Made by a program: the position numbers and the translations under genes. The notes beneath the pieces were generated by a model that was not told the DNA's origin, ran no database searches, and saw only the letters and a program-made list of their open reading frames with translations. Shown piece by piece: positions 43,490-55,300 of a stretch of DNA of 64,000 nt; position 1 is the stretch's first letter; every line of letters starts with the position of its first letter. The stretch lies in the NCBI RefSeq assembly GCF_022539665.2, contig NC_081331.1, positions 7,657,534 through 7,721,533 of the forward strand, written 5' to 3'. Source of the stretch: Daphnia carinata. Lineage: Eukaryota > Arthropoda > Branchiopoda > Diplostraca > Daphniidae.

Positions 43490-45701
43490 TGAGTAAACCG
43501 ACCATTTTCGTACATCCCGATTTTTTTACATTTCATGAACCCGCAGAAAAGGCTGGTAATTCTCTGTACATATGTGCAAATTTTCCGAGTAAAATTAAGA
43601 GCAGTGGTCAAGTTAAAACAATTTCTGTAAGTGATATATCTCGACAAAACTTGTATTCGCATTTGTCGTCCAAACACCCTGGATTGTTGTCATCGTTTAA
43701 AGCTGCTTGCCTTCGTGGCGAATCGCAACCAAAAAAAGAAAGTGTGACGACGTTGTAGATTTGGACGGAATTGAAAATAATCCCAGTAAAAGGCAAGCTA
43801 CAATCCAAGAATCACTTACATTAAAATTAAGGAAGCCACCAAAGCCTGTTCTCACGCAAGAAGAATTTGACAATGTAGTTCTAAATTACGTCGTGGACAG
43901 TGTTTTGCCTTTGAGACACGTAGAAACTGATCCATTTCGTGAACTCATGAAAAATGTTTCACCAAGTATGATTCAATAATTCACAATTACTACAAACATA
44001 TTTTAATTTCTTTTACCTTTTCAGATCACGTAGTAATGTGCAGGAAAACTTTGGCAAAGAGACTATTGGCTAAATATATCACGGCAAAAGAGAAAATCAT
44101 TGATCATTTATTGAAACTTAATCATGTTTGCACAACCGCAGACCTTTGGACTGCTCATGGGAAGTCTTATGTAGGGATGACTTGTCATTGGCTACACCCT
44201 ACAACGTTCGAAAGGAATAGTATATGTCTTGCTATTCGAAGAGTTGTTGGCAGACACACATACAATGTTATTGCATCTAGTCTAGACGCAATCAATGTAG
44301 AATTTGGTGTAGAAAATAAGACTGTCCTCACAATTACCGATTCAGGATCAAACATGTTGAAGGCGTTCAAATTGTTTGGAGCAGAGCCAGTTATAAATGA
44401 GCCGGACTCTGCTGAAGAAGATGATTGCTTTAATGGCGAAGATGTTGTCCGTACAGATTTGGACTTTGCATTGTTAAATATTGATTCCGAAGAAGAACTT
44501 TATAGACTACCGATGCACTCTCCTTGTGCTGCGCACCTATTAAGTCTTTTAGCGAAAGCAGATGCAGACAGTGCCTTATCAAACGCTCAGTTCAAGAAAA
44601 AGTCAAGATCAGCTATTGGGAAATTACAAGGCATCTTTAATAAACAACAGCGATCCTCTTTAAGTAAAGACAAAATAAAGGAACTATTGGGTATGATTCA
44701 TATCATCATCATCATCCCTTAACTCTTGAATTACATGAACTTCAAGAGTTAAGGGATGATGATGATGTTTATTTTGCAGTTAGGTTTATTTATTTTTTTT
44801 TACGTTTTTAGGAACGTTGTTTGTCATTCCCAACGATACTCGTTGGAATGCTTGGTTTGACGCAATCAAGCATGTGCACAACTTGGTATCAGATTTAGTC
44901 ACCGTGAAGAAAGTGAAAAGTAATCTGAAAGCAGTTTGTGAATTTTTAAAAATACCAGTTCTTACTTCTGAAGACTACTTGTTCATTTCTGAGTATGTAT
45001 CAGTGATGACCCCAGTTTCTTATGCTTTGGATGTTTTACAAGGGGAACAACACACTCAAGTTTCATCTGGATATTTGCTGCCAACTATAGTTGTGATTCG
45101 CAGACGCCTTGCCGAACTTGCATTAAAGGAACCACCACTTGCAATTTGCAAACCCCTTGTGGAAGCTTTACAAGAAGGCCTTTCGAAACGTTTTGACCGC
45201 TTTTTTAAACTAGAATATTTTCAATTGGCAGCTGCCCTTCATCCCAAGTTTAAGCTTAACTGGTTGGATTACCAAGATGAAGAAGACTTGAAACTGAAAA
45301 ACCAAATTATTACAAGGATTGAAACTAAACTACAGGCAATCGATGCAGAAAAAAGTTCAAGTTTAAACAAATCTGTTTCACCAGAAGACGAAAGAGATTT
45401 TTTTACCCTTCTTTCAAAAGGAGGAAAACAAGAAAATTTTTCCAATAGTGTCTGGAAAATGGAACTGAGTCGCTACCTTGAATCCAAGAACACCGCTGAG
45501 CTTTCATGCCTTAATCAATTTCCATTGATAAAGCAACTGTTCCACTACTATAATGTTGGTCTCCCAGGAAGTGCTGCTTGTGAACGTCTCTTTTCTCTCG
45601 GTGGTCGCATTCTCACTCCTATGCGCACGCTTTTAGGCGACATTAATTTTGAAATGCTTGTTTTCCTGCGTAGTAATAAGAAAGTTGTTGATAGTCACTA
45701 A
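43490..45701 (+). pseudogene. hAT-B transposase, three exons, single frameshift
   Basis: Exons are 43490-43965, 44026-44690 and 44812-45701, with GT-AG introns and matching phases. Exon 1 has a degenerate BED-like region (SLYICANFPSK, NLYSHLSSKHPG) and a basic KRKCDD patch. The frame shifts at an A7 run near 43731-43738. Exon 2 has the first catalytic Asp in TADLWTAHGKSYVGMTCHW, LTITDSGSNML and MHSPCAAHLLSLL. Exon 3 has VIPNDTRWNAWFDAI, a helical insertion domain, AALHPKFKLNWLD and the dimerisation end GLPGSAACERLFSLGGRIL, stop at 45699-45701. Restoring one base would open the frame, but I cannot tell sequencing error from mutation. Confidence 0.9.
44704..44767. repeat. Perfect 27-bp inverted repeat in a transposase intron
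   Basis: Arms 44704-44730 and 44741-44767 are exact reverse complements around a 10-nt loop (TTACATGAAC). The arm core is CCCTTAACTCTTGAA, with a (CAT)n end. The hairpin fills half of the 121-bp intron between hAT-B exons 2 and 3. Confidence 0.95.
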
Positions 45702-45936
45702 TGTATTCTGGATTTCATATCCATATTTTTCATATTCATATTCCTGCTCCTTTTATTGTACAGTATTCTTTTTTATTCAATTTTTTTTCAAAAATAAAAT
45801 CATCGCAAAATCATCGTTCATCGCGATACCGATACTTTTTTTATGAACTGTCGCCCTATATTCGAAAATAGAAAAAAACAAGGGTATCGCTATCGTAATC
45901 GAAAATGGTTTTTCAAAGTATCGGTTCCCAAGCCTG

Positions 45937-47557
45937 GATCTAGACATATACGAATGTCTCCGTCAGGCTTGCCCACCACCATCATTCTGCTGACCCATTC
46001 AGTGGGTTCACTAACGGGCGTAATAATACCCTCAGCTACCATCTGGTCCAACTTCTTGTACACCTTGTCTTCAAGTCGAAATGGGAGGCGATTTGCAGCA
46101 CACACAACCGGGTCTACCCGATTTGCGCCCGACATTAATCTAATGTCGTACTCAACTGGTAGCCGGCCCAGGCCAGTGAACACATCCATAAACTCCGACA
46201 CGATTGCTGGTAATGGTGGACTAGGAGGCAGAGTTATTGAGTCAACACGGCTGATCAGGTTCATTCTTTCACACGTTGGCAGTCCAAGTATCGGTGGCTG
46301 GCCCGGTTCATCAACAACCACAAAGTCTACTATAAAAACACTATCTCGGTGAACAACTTTACAGGACTGCAGGCCGATCACACACAAGAAGCCATTTGCC
46401 CCGTAACTACGTACTCGAGGACCAGGTCTAAGACGTCGACGTCGAGCCGGAATGCGCATGAACAGTTCCTTGGGTAAGACATTACACGTGGCCCCAGAAT
46501 CAAGCTTAAAGTTAATGACGGCGCCTTCCACTAACAACTTTTGAAACCACTCTGAAGTCCCACGAACGGACTGGATGGAGTGGCAGACATAGTCATCAGT
46601 GAACGAGCGCGGAACCACCATCACCGTTCCCCCACGTTGTGTATCACCAACCCAGGCTGTATCAATTTCACTTCGCTCTTCCTCTGCCACCGCATGTACT
46701 TGCCGTGTTGGCCCTTTAGGGTTTGGTTGCGTTGGGAATTGAAGATCGTTGCGAGGTCGTGTGCACCGACTTGCCAGATGGCCCAGCATACCACACCTGA
46801 AGCATGTCAGTCCAGCAGCACGGCACTGATTCTTTTTATGTCGACGGCCACAAGCATTACAGTTTGAAAACTGTTGAGCGCTGTTATGTTGTGTCAAAGG
46901 GCGGTTTGTCTTAGCATGGGCAGTATTAGCAAGCCCTGTTGAGTAATCTGGTTTCGTTGAGGGTACATCAGTAGCAATGCGATGAACCACTCCTTATTCC
47001 GACGAAGTAGCAATCTGAGATAGCTGAGCTTTAGAGGCCTCACACGCACGTACAATTTCACATGCCTTAGCCAGCTGTAGGTTTTGTTCAAACAGCAGTT
47101 TTTCACGAACTAATGGGTCAAAGACTCCCAGCACTATTTGGTCACGCAACATTGCTTCTACAGCATTTTTGTTTCCATAATTACACGACTTTACGAGGCT
47201 ACGTAAATCAACCAACCACGTTGTGAAGGACTCACCCGGCTGCTGATGGCGTCTCAGAAACTTAAAACCTTCATACACCTCGCTACGTCGAGGCTAAAAA
47301 TGTGCATCAAAAAGATCCAAAACTGGTTTTATCTTTTTGGCATCAGCTCTATTGGCAAACGTAAATGTTTCATACACCTTGAGACCCTCAACACCAAGCA
47401 AAGTTAGCAGCACCCCTACCAGAATCTCCTCGTCTGTTTCAGTTTTTCGCGTGGCTTTGAGATACCACTCAAACTGTCTACGCCACACGCCCCACTCAGC
47501 TGCTAAATCACCAGCACTGAAGGAGAACGGGTCTGGGGTTTTCAACGACAAAGCCAT
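45937..47557 (-). pseudogene. gypsy2 gag, two zinc knuckles, protease and start of RT
   Basis: The frame starts at 47557 and has gag (FSAGDLAAEWGVWRRQFEWY, FLRRHQQPGESFTTWL, LRDQIVLGV). Two in-frame stops interrupt it: TAG at 47294-47296 and TAA at 46994-46996. Then follow knuckles CNACGRRHKKNQC and CFRCGMLGHLASRC, the protease INFKLDSGATCNVLPKE (DSG active site), and RT fingers (VYKKLDQMVAEGIITPV, GDIRICLDP). There the hAT element interrupts at 45936. With the stops read through, the frame is continuous, indicating a single gag-pol ORF. Confidence 0.9.
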
Positions 47558-47649
47558 TATTAAATAGACTTATCAACGTGTACGGTTTGTGGACGCCACT
47601 GTCTCTTCTGTTCGCCACACGTGGTTCTTTGTTCTCTTCGCGGATTCAG

Positions 47650-47668
47650 ACACGCACTTCTGACACCA
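47650..47668 (-). other. Primer-binding site of gypsy2
   Basis: TGGTGTCAGAAGTGCG begins at the LTR edge and starts with TGG, as needed to pair with a tRNA 3' CCA. The tRNA species was not identified. Confidence 0.7.
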
Positions 47669-47813
47669 TATAGTAGTTTTAAGTGCGTAGCACCGACTGC
47701 CTCTTTATTCTCTAGTTCTGCATGAGGGTTATAGCCATGAATACCATGACATCTAGCGGCCACTGTTACACACACACACACACGCAGGGCTCACTAGTTA
47801 GGTATTCACAACA
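47669..47813 (-). repeat. 5' LTR of gypsy2
   Basis: It pairs with the LTR at 40436-40578. The terminal inner bases are TATA where the other LTR has AACA (element orientation), immediately before the primer-binding site. An AATAAA signal (GAGAATAAAGAGG) is present in both copies. Confidence 0.92.
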
Positions 47814-49140
47814 TCAACTAACTTCACATGTTGAGTATTGTTTCCTGAAAGATGAACTACAGTGGCTCCAGTCCGTCCAGGTGCTTTTTGAATGTACCTT
47901 GTAGCAAAAATGGACTAGAGCTAAGGCTGGATGGAAATCGTTTCCACTTACAGGCAACTAAGGGGGAGTCAGGCGTTTCTGGGTCTGTCTCCCATTGGAA
48001 TGTTGCTGCCTCTGAGCCTTCCAGATGTAGTGATATATTTAAAAAAACCTTTTCAATGTCTGCTATAAATGCGACTCGATTCCATCGAACACCGGACGAA
48101 TCCTTGTTGTTGTTTTATCCTGTCGGATGACAGATCAGTGTGGAGTCCTTCATAAGCTAGGTCTGATTTTTCGACTAAGTTTTGGACTCGCAATTGTTCG
48201 ATTTCCTAGGGGTTAGCTGACACAAGCGATGCCATTTTTTTTAGTCTATTTAAAAGACTCTCCAGTCTCCCTTTTGTCATGAAAATTGTTTTCTAACCTC
48301 CATTTATCTTTTTTGCCAGGATTGGGGTAAAGTATCGCCCATCTTCTTGACGTGATTTTGTGATTTTGTCTACGAAGGAGCAAAGAGGGTCGTCTGGCTC
48401 CCCTGCATCGCAATCGTCTAAGATGGTGAAGTGTTCCAGCTTCCAAAACGTTGATAAACCAAAATCCTTCTGCCGTTTAATTCTTCTTTTGCAATTTGTC
48501 TTATTTTTTTGCTTTAAGCTTTAAGTTTGGGCTGTGTTCGTTTATGAAATTTTCTTCCGTAGGCGTAGGGTGTGGAGACGAAGTTCCTTGCTCTCCTTTC
48601 CATCCGCCACACTGCTCTTTTTTTCGGGAGTGCTCGTAATGATTTCTTTGGAATCAAGGAAGCCATGTTTATGATGCTACTATTTAGGCTGTTGAAAAGC
48701 TATTACATTGCAGCATGTGCCGGATTATCACCCTTCTTTTTTAAATGTTTTTTCGAAGGTCCCAATATCATTCGCCCTAGCTTTGTGTTGTAAGCTCTTA
48801 GGTCGCACGGGCTTTGGGTAGCTGCTTCATTTGGGATTATCTCAAACATCTAGTCTTCCCTGATCAGAATTCCGACATCTTTTACTTGGCTGTTGGTTTT
48901 GAATCTTTCATCAGCCGTATTTTTGTTCTCTAGCCAGAATTTTCTTACGAATGTTGTGTGGGAATATGGTCCACTGCCTCCGATATAATCCTTTTCCGTG
49001 CTGAACTTTGATTAGACGGGCTCCATGCCAGTAAAAAGCATTGTCCCGGTAAAGAGAAAGACGTAACTTGTTTTTAAGACAAATAACTAGAGCTGTCGCG
49101 TGGGCCTTCGGCAAGATGAAGAAGGCGGAGAGGGAGGCGA

Positions 49141-50204
49141 ATGCAGTTACAATTAGCACGTACTACATTGCATTACATGGTAGTTGGCAAAAGCAAGTGT
49201 GAGCGCCTGTGTGAGCGACACCTACAGCCGCGACATGCTTGCAAGATTTTTGCGATCAACGGTATGTCTTAACAATAAATAGTAGAAATATTTTTTTAAT
49301 GTACCTTCTTTCAATAGATGTGAATCAATTATCAACCACATCTAAGGAATTTTTTCAAATAAAGTTTACAAAATGGAAAGCAATGTTTACAAACCAACAT
49401 TGGCTGAAGTTTGGGGCAGCTTGTTTTCGTCTGCTACGAAGCAGACGTAATTTTAAAAATGCCAACTACGCGAATTTCGCGAACTGGCAACGTTTAAGCA
49501 GACCGTCACCCTTTGTTCTCAGTGTTCCTTGTCCTTTAGTTAAGCAGAGAACGCCATTTTTGTCTCTTGTTTTTGGGATATTTTTTAGGAATATCTCTGT
49601 TCAAAGTTGGAATAGGAAGCAATCGAATGAGAGAGAGAAATGAAAGAGTTGATGCTGCTATGTCGCGTAAAGCCCAATTAATGATGAACCTTGAAACACA
49701 ATCTGCATCTTGAGAAGGCGCAATGGCGCTTTTTAGCACCTCGAAAAGATGAGAAGCACTATCCAGTTGGCCATTTGCCCCACGATTCCTATAGTTGAGA
49801 CAATGAAGCCTATAATGAGGAAGACCTTTCGAGGTACCTCGTTGAAATCGAGTTTCGTCGAGTTTCCCATACCGTTGATGCTATTTGTGAGTTTCCTGTT
49901 GTAATTCACTTGTTCGGCAGCTGAAATTCGAAAAGCGATCAAAGATCACCCTGGCCATAAATAAACAAAACACGCCAAGGAAATCCGTACCTATTTTGGA
50001 ACGGAATTTTGAGAAAGCCAACTTCTGAAAGCGTTAATCGTTGTTGTCTCAGAAAATATGGGTATAAAGTAGTTGTGTTGACTATACTGAGAAAAGGGAC
50101 ATGGTCTAGTTTCTGGTTAGAACATTTGTAGTTTATTTCGTGGTTTGGAAAATAAAATGCCGCTAACAACAATAAAGTGAAACAAGAAACATTTTTTCAG
50201 GTTG
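49141..50204. other. Stretch between BEL3 and the Helitron, no gene recognised
   Basis: No frame with known motifs on either strand. It probably contains the 3' end of the Helitron, but no CTRR terminus with a short stem was convincingly placed. A short GCGCAATGGCGC palindrome is at about 49718-49729. Confidence 0.4.
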
Positions 50205-51983
50205 TTAATCTTCTTGTTTGACGGTTGGTTTTGGTTCTTCACCGCTGATGCGCTTGAGAGCAAGAGCTAGCCAATTAGCGTAGATAGAGATGGAGACCTC
50301 TTGCGCATTATCAATATGCACAGGTGCGTTTTGATCATCTTCCTGTTGGAATAGATATAGAACCGCGAAATTAATTGTATGAAATGAATGTATGATTTGT
50401 TGTTGTTTCTATAGTAATCATATTGCTGGTGTACATTTACCTCTTCGTCGATGCTAATGGTCATGTCTAGTAGTTTTCCCAAAGCAGCTGATTTTGCTTT
50501 GGAAGCGGTGATGACGGGGTCTTTCGTCATTTCGCTAGACAAGAGCTTCGCATCTTTGCCTATAAGAAGAAAAAGTTGTTTGTTATTGAATTTTACAATT
50601 GTATATATTTGAATGTAGTGGCTGCTTTTCAACTTACCGAAAATCACGGTTAACATAGACAAAGCAACGCGGGCCTCGTGAGTTTTCCCGTCGATGTCAG
50701 AAAGTACTACTTGTACGGTTGGATGGAATCGAGCTCGAGCTCGAGAGGTACGACATCTTCGGCATTTAAATGCAGTTCCGTCAGCGTTTTTGCTACACAC
50801 TTCTTGGGCGCACTGGGCGCACACTTGGTAACCCATTGTGATGATGTTGACGATGGCTGTGACAACGTTGGCTTTTTTACCTGGCGTTTCCATGAGCTTG
50901 CTTGTTATCCCATGGATACTAGGGAAGTGTGGTGCAACCGCCTTCGCTTTCTTGCCTTTCGTGTTGGGGAGTGGCGGATAAGGTGTGGGTACAGTTTCAT
51001 CGCCATCCGTGTCGCTTAAATCGATGTATTCGCAAGGGTTGTAATCCAAGTGCCTGGCGACTTTCTTGTCTTTGCGCCCACTGCTACGGTATTGTCGATG
51101 CTGTTGATTGGTGAACCCCGTTTCTTTGACATCCTTGTCGTCGACGGCATGGAAGCTCCTCTTATATGGTGTCTGTTGAGCGGTAGGCTGCTCGATGACA
51201 GGAATTTTACTGCTGCTATTTGGTTGGCTGGTTTGATAGGATGGGCCAGGTGTGTTGTTATAGCTGTCGTCGAGTTCCTTGTCCCATTTTTTGCTGTTTT
51301 TCAGTGAGCGTTGAGGTGTTATTTCCGGCCGGTCTTCTTCACTAAACGCGTTGTGCGTCTCTTCGTTAGATCCGGTGTTGCCCAACTGTTGAGCGTCATC
51401 TTCGGCGTTCAGAAGAATGATCTGTTTTATTAAATTGGTATCATGAACGATTCCTTTTAGTGTGCTTGCGGTCAATAGTTACCTGCTGGACTGAGTTGAG
51501 TGTCAGTACAAAATTGTGTCCCTGAAACCCACCGAATCCTGCGACATGAGGACGCACTGTGGGAGAAATTAATTTGTAGGTGCATCCCTCCTGTAATTGC
51601 AAAGCGTGAATGCAATGTTTGTCGCATTATTTTGGCATAATTCACCTAGAAAGAATCCTACCTGTAGATGAGCGTGGATTGCATCTGTATTGTGTTTAAA
51701 CACCTTTGCGGCGATCTCATGCCTGCTATCTTCAGGATCTTGGAGGCGAAATTCACACCACGGGTCGCCAGACTGGAGACCGTATTGGATGTCGGGTTTA
51801 ATGGACAATTTCGCCTTTATAAACCAACTGTATGTAGATGGAAACAATGGTGAGATTTGGTTTACTTGGAGTTTATTTTGTTGTAAAAGAATGAACCGTT
51901 GAGAGTTAAAAAGAGACTTACGGTTGGGGCAGTTTTGCCGACGTGATTTGTTGAATTTTGAATTCACGCATATTAGTGTTCAT
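50205..51983 (-). CDS. RPA-like single-strand DNA-binding protein of the Helitron, six exons
   Basis: Exons (minus): 51983-51922, 51827-51662, 51590-51483, 51421-50638, 50559-50441 and 50342-50205, with GT-AG introns and consistent phases, ending in TAA. The N-terminal exons form an OB fold like RPA1 DBD-A (WFIKAKLSIKPDIQYG, CEFRLQDPEDSRHEIAAKVF). A long Ser/Pro-rich linker with acidic patches follows. Then comes a second OB domain with a zinc ribbon (CAQCAQEVCSKN, CRRCRTSRARARF) like RPA1 DBD-C, followed by a helical tail. RPA genes accompany Rep/helicase in many Helitrons and probably protect the displaced strand. No stop or frameshift was seen. Confidence 0.78.
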
Positions 51984-52338
51984 CGGATTCTGGTAGTTAT
52001 TTATGGCTATGGAGATGTCTAGGAGCACTTGCGATACCAACCGAAAAAAGAACTCACTCGATAGTAGACTGCTTTGCGGTGGTGCTCTACATGGAATGGC
52101 CCAACACTGTAATGAAAATGTTAGTGTTGTGTGAAAATCGTCTGTAATCAGAATGGGTTAATCGGAACGTAAGCGTCGTTTATGATACAGACGATCAACG
52201 TTAGATTCTCCCCCTTCGGCTTCCTTTGATTTTTTTTTTTGCCGTTATTAAGAAAGCTATTGGAGGTTCAGGAAAGATTCTTGGAATGGTTGCAAAGGGA
52301 ATTGATCATGCCGGAATTGACTAAATACTTATTGTTAG

Positions 52339-55300
52339 CTAACGACGTGATTTTCCTACTGGGAAATTAAAGAAAAACTGGCATCGCAAATTCATTGTCA
52401 ATGGGGCGCTATATTTTTTTCTTTCTATGAATATTACACTGTTCGGTATTTGCTTTTCTTCTCCAGTAGATGCATGATGGCTGGTAGTAACGTCATTGTC
52501 GCTCAGGGACTTACAACGGCTGTACGACCACTTTCCAGTTTTCGGGTTGAATCCTTTTTCCCATAAGGCCAGCTTCGGGTCCCATTTATAGCGCTCTAAG
52601 TATTTGAGAGTTGTGCCTTCACGAAGTGGAATTAAGCGCAGATTGGCGCTTTTCCGGACCCTCGAAAGGAGTACGTAAAGATGTGGTAAACTCAGATAGG
52701 GCATAAATTTGCGTTGGTTCAATTCCAGAATGAGTTTGTCGCTGTTTTGTCCTTGAACCTAATGGAATTCGTTTATTGTTATTAAATTATGGGGTTTGAT
52801 TGTAATATAAGACATTCTTCTTTACCTTATAAGTTGTTAGGCTCATTTTGAGTTCGACCATATGTCGCGGAATTTTCACCTGAATGTTGCCTATTTCTCG
52901 AACATAGACTTTTTCTTTGTCTTGAACGTGATTCTGTAATGGGATAGGAATGACCACTTTTCCGGGAACTATGGTGAGGCCAACAAAGTGATGTGGATTG
53001 GCCGTTGGCACTTCCACGTAGACGAAACGCGGTGGGTAGCACAGCCAAATGTCGCAGCACGTCGACTGAGTTCGATTTGAAACAGCGGAAGCGTTTTGAA
53101 TTTGCTGCAATACGGATTCACGATATTCACAGGGGTCAAGGAAAAGACTGATAGATAACGGAAGTTCCGTTCGCCAGTTTCAGCAGAGGGTTGATGTTTT
53201 CGGTCAGAATACCAGGAGCCCCTTTGACGAAATAGTCGCGTGTAGTTGCGTTGTCTCGATACACAAGTCGCAGTTCATCTTCGGTGAGAGAGGCGGCAGC
53301 GTTCCCATTAAGGGAAGGTGCCAAAAGAAGCGGACCTGATTGTTCTCTAGCGCGAGATTGCCGGCTTGAAAGCCGTTGAGACTGTGTCTCTCTGCATTTG
53401 TGACGACAACGACTGGCGCCTGCGACCACGATGGGTCTTGATTAAAGTCGTCAGCAGACAGGAATTTGATACGCTGTAAGAGCTTGTCAACCGATATTGG
53501 TTTGCAATGAGGTCCTGTTTTGTTGTCGGCCAAACATACCAGAATAGAAAGAAAATTAACATGTGTGACGTCAAGCCGTGAACGCCAAATTTTAAAATTT
53601 TCCGTTTTGTGTACCTGGATGGCGAATGTTATTTAACATTGCCATATGTGCTTCATCATCTGCGGCGCGAACTTGTTCCGTCAGATCTCTTCGTTCAAAG
53701 GTCATGAAAAGCTTGGCGCCCCATTCCGCCGCGGTTCCAGCGGGTAGTTTACGTTGGGAATAGAGAATTGCCGCTTTAAATAGGGAATTGTACGCTGATT
53801 GTGTGGGCGGAATTTGGTACAAGTCGCCGATTAAGAAAATCTGTAAAGAAATTTTCTCGTAATTTTTTTACACATCGAAAACTGAATCAATAATACATTG
53901 AAGAGCATAACTGAAATGTGTGAATGAAAACCTACCCTCCAAATTCTAAGCGTAATCTTCCAGTCAGTTGTCGAAGTCTTTGGTCAATGTGCGCCAATGT
54001 TTCTGCTTTCAAAAAACTTATTTCGTCAATTGTAATGGCAACAAGCTCATCAACGTGAAAAGATGATAGTTTTCTAGCATCCTGCAGTTTTGAAGACAGT
54101 TCGGACCAATTCACTATCCCGTTTGGACTTCTGGTTAGACCAATCAAATTATGAATCGTTATTCCATAATGCAACGCTGTCGCCGCACTTCCAGTCGTAG
54201 CTGTAAAAGCTACCGATTTGGTGCTGTTGGTTGACCGTGGCACTTGTGAATCGTATTTTAATGCTACATCATGCATAGCGTGCGTGACAAACGATTTCCC
54301 TGTACCTGGTGCGCCGAGAACAAGTAGTTTGAGCGGAGTTGGTAGCTCGATCCCCATACGGCGTGCAGCACACACTTGCTTTAAGTAGTAGTCCCACTCG
54401 TTGACAATTCCTTTGGCCTTCGTTTAAATTTAGTGGTGGTGCCGCATTATCGTCTATGCAAGTGCCGGGTGGTTCACGCCCATCACTCTCACTTGATGCA
54501 CCATCGTCACTAGCGCTGTTGTCTTGATCAAACTCTGATTAGAGAGGATCGTGAGGAAAGTTGTGTACATTATAACATTCATTAGATTATTACCGTCTGT
54601 TTGTTGCTGCGTTGGGCTCAAGTCACTATCCGTGTTAGGTTTACATTTTCGAATGGCTCTAACTGTTTCTGCTGGATCTGACTGAATGTCGCAGGACAGC
54701 AAGTGGTTCACTTCAATGGGCAACTTGTCCGCGTCGTAGGTGGTTTGTGTTGGTCGTTGTTGCGTTTTCTTCTTCATGTCAGCCAGAGCTTCGATGGTAC
54801 CTTTGATGTAATTGATCTTCGAATCTCCTCTAGTCGAAATAATATTTGTCTCCTCAATCATATCGTCGATGGCAGCCGCAGCGGCGATCAGCCTATTGCG
54901 TGCATCTGCGGATATTTCATCATCGTTGCCACCATGGCCACTTCTTATTTCTTCGCTTCCGTTGAACTCAGACACATCTAGATCCACGCGGGGAAAATTT
55001 TTGAGCGAAGCGGATCCGTCAGCTTTGCCCCAAATAGTGGCCGATCGACAGTGAAATTTGCGGCCGGCTATGCGTGCCTCATTGTCCACTCGCATTCCAT
55101 GGGCAACATTTTTCATCCATTGAAGTATAACACTATTTCGAAATGGCGGGTATTTGAAGCCTACGTTAAAGAATTTGAATGGAACTTAAAATAAAAAAAC
55201 TGTTTTATCGCATTGAATACTGCCTTGCTTTATTCTATTTCCATATACTACCTGCTGCTGACAACAAAACAATTATTGCTCATATTTTTAATATTTAAAA

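Larger units (their letters stand above)
43270..45936 (+). mobile_element. hAT transposon (hAT-B, 2.67 kb) in gypsy2 RT
   Basis: The ends are CAGGCTTGGGA and TCCCAAGCCTG-type repeats, with a perfect 8-bp duplication GATCTAGA (43262-43269 and 45937-45944). Subterminal regions carry CGATACCGATAC and ATCGATCGAT motifs like those of the 896-bp element at 19183. The transposase is intact but for one frameshift in an A run. It is the best-preserved DNA transposon in the window. Confidence 0.93.
40436..47813 (-). mobile_element. Ty3/gypsy retrotransposon (gypsy2) with near-identical LTRs
   Basis: LTRs of 143 bp (40436-40578) and 145 bp (47669-47813) flank a minus-strand gag-pol. The target duplication TCAAC is perfect (40431-40435 and 47814-47818). 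The primer site TGGTGTCAGAAGTGCG directly follows the 5' LTR, and a purine tract AGAGGGGAGA precedes the 3' LTR. Gag-pol appears to be one continuous frame apart from three nonsense codons and a nested hAT at 43270-45936. Short LTRs and single-frame gag-pol recall the Mag/SURL group, but that is inference. Confidence 0.93.
38740..49140 (-). mobile_element. Ancient BEL/Pao remnant (BEL3), split by gypsy2
   Basis: Conserved BEL fragments occur in the right order on the minus strand. Pre-RT: STFWKLEHFTILDDCDAGEP and DDPLCSFVD near 48480-48330. RT palm: FIADIEKVFLNISLHLEGS near 48060, with SPFLLQG downstream. After gypsy2: MEFFYAKRL and KVLGIR from 40410. RNase H: PLPKKKVTLPRSELLSVA near 39900. 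Integrase: HHPVIKLIIQDKN near 38985 and FAGPLYYK near 38865. Frames are broken throughout. It is older than gypsy2, whose TCAAC target lies between the SPFLLQG and MEFFYAKRL regions. The right limit is a guess. Confidence 0.65.

Noticed and set aside
43490-43758. Programmed frameshifting in the hAT-B transposase
   Set aside because: hAT transposases are not known to use it; a homopolymer indel or sequencing error explains the break.
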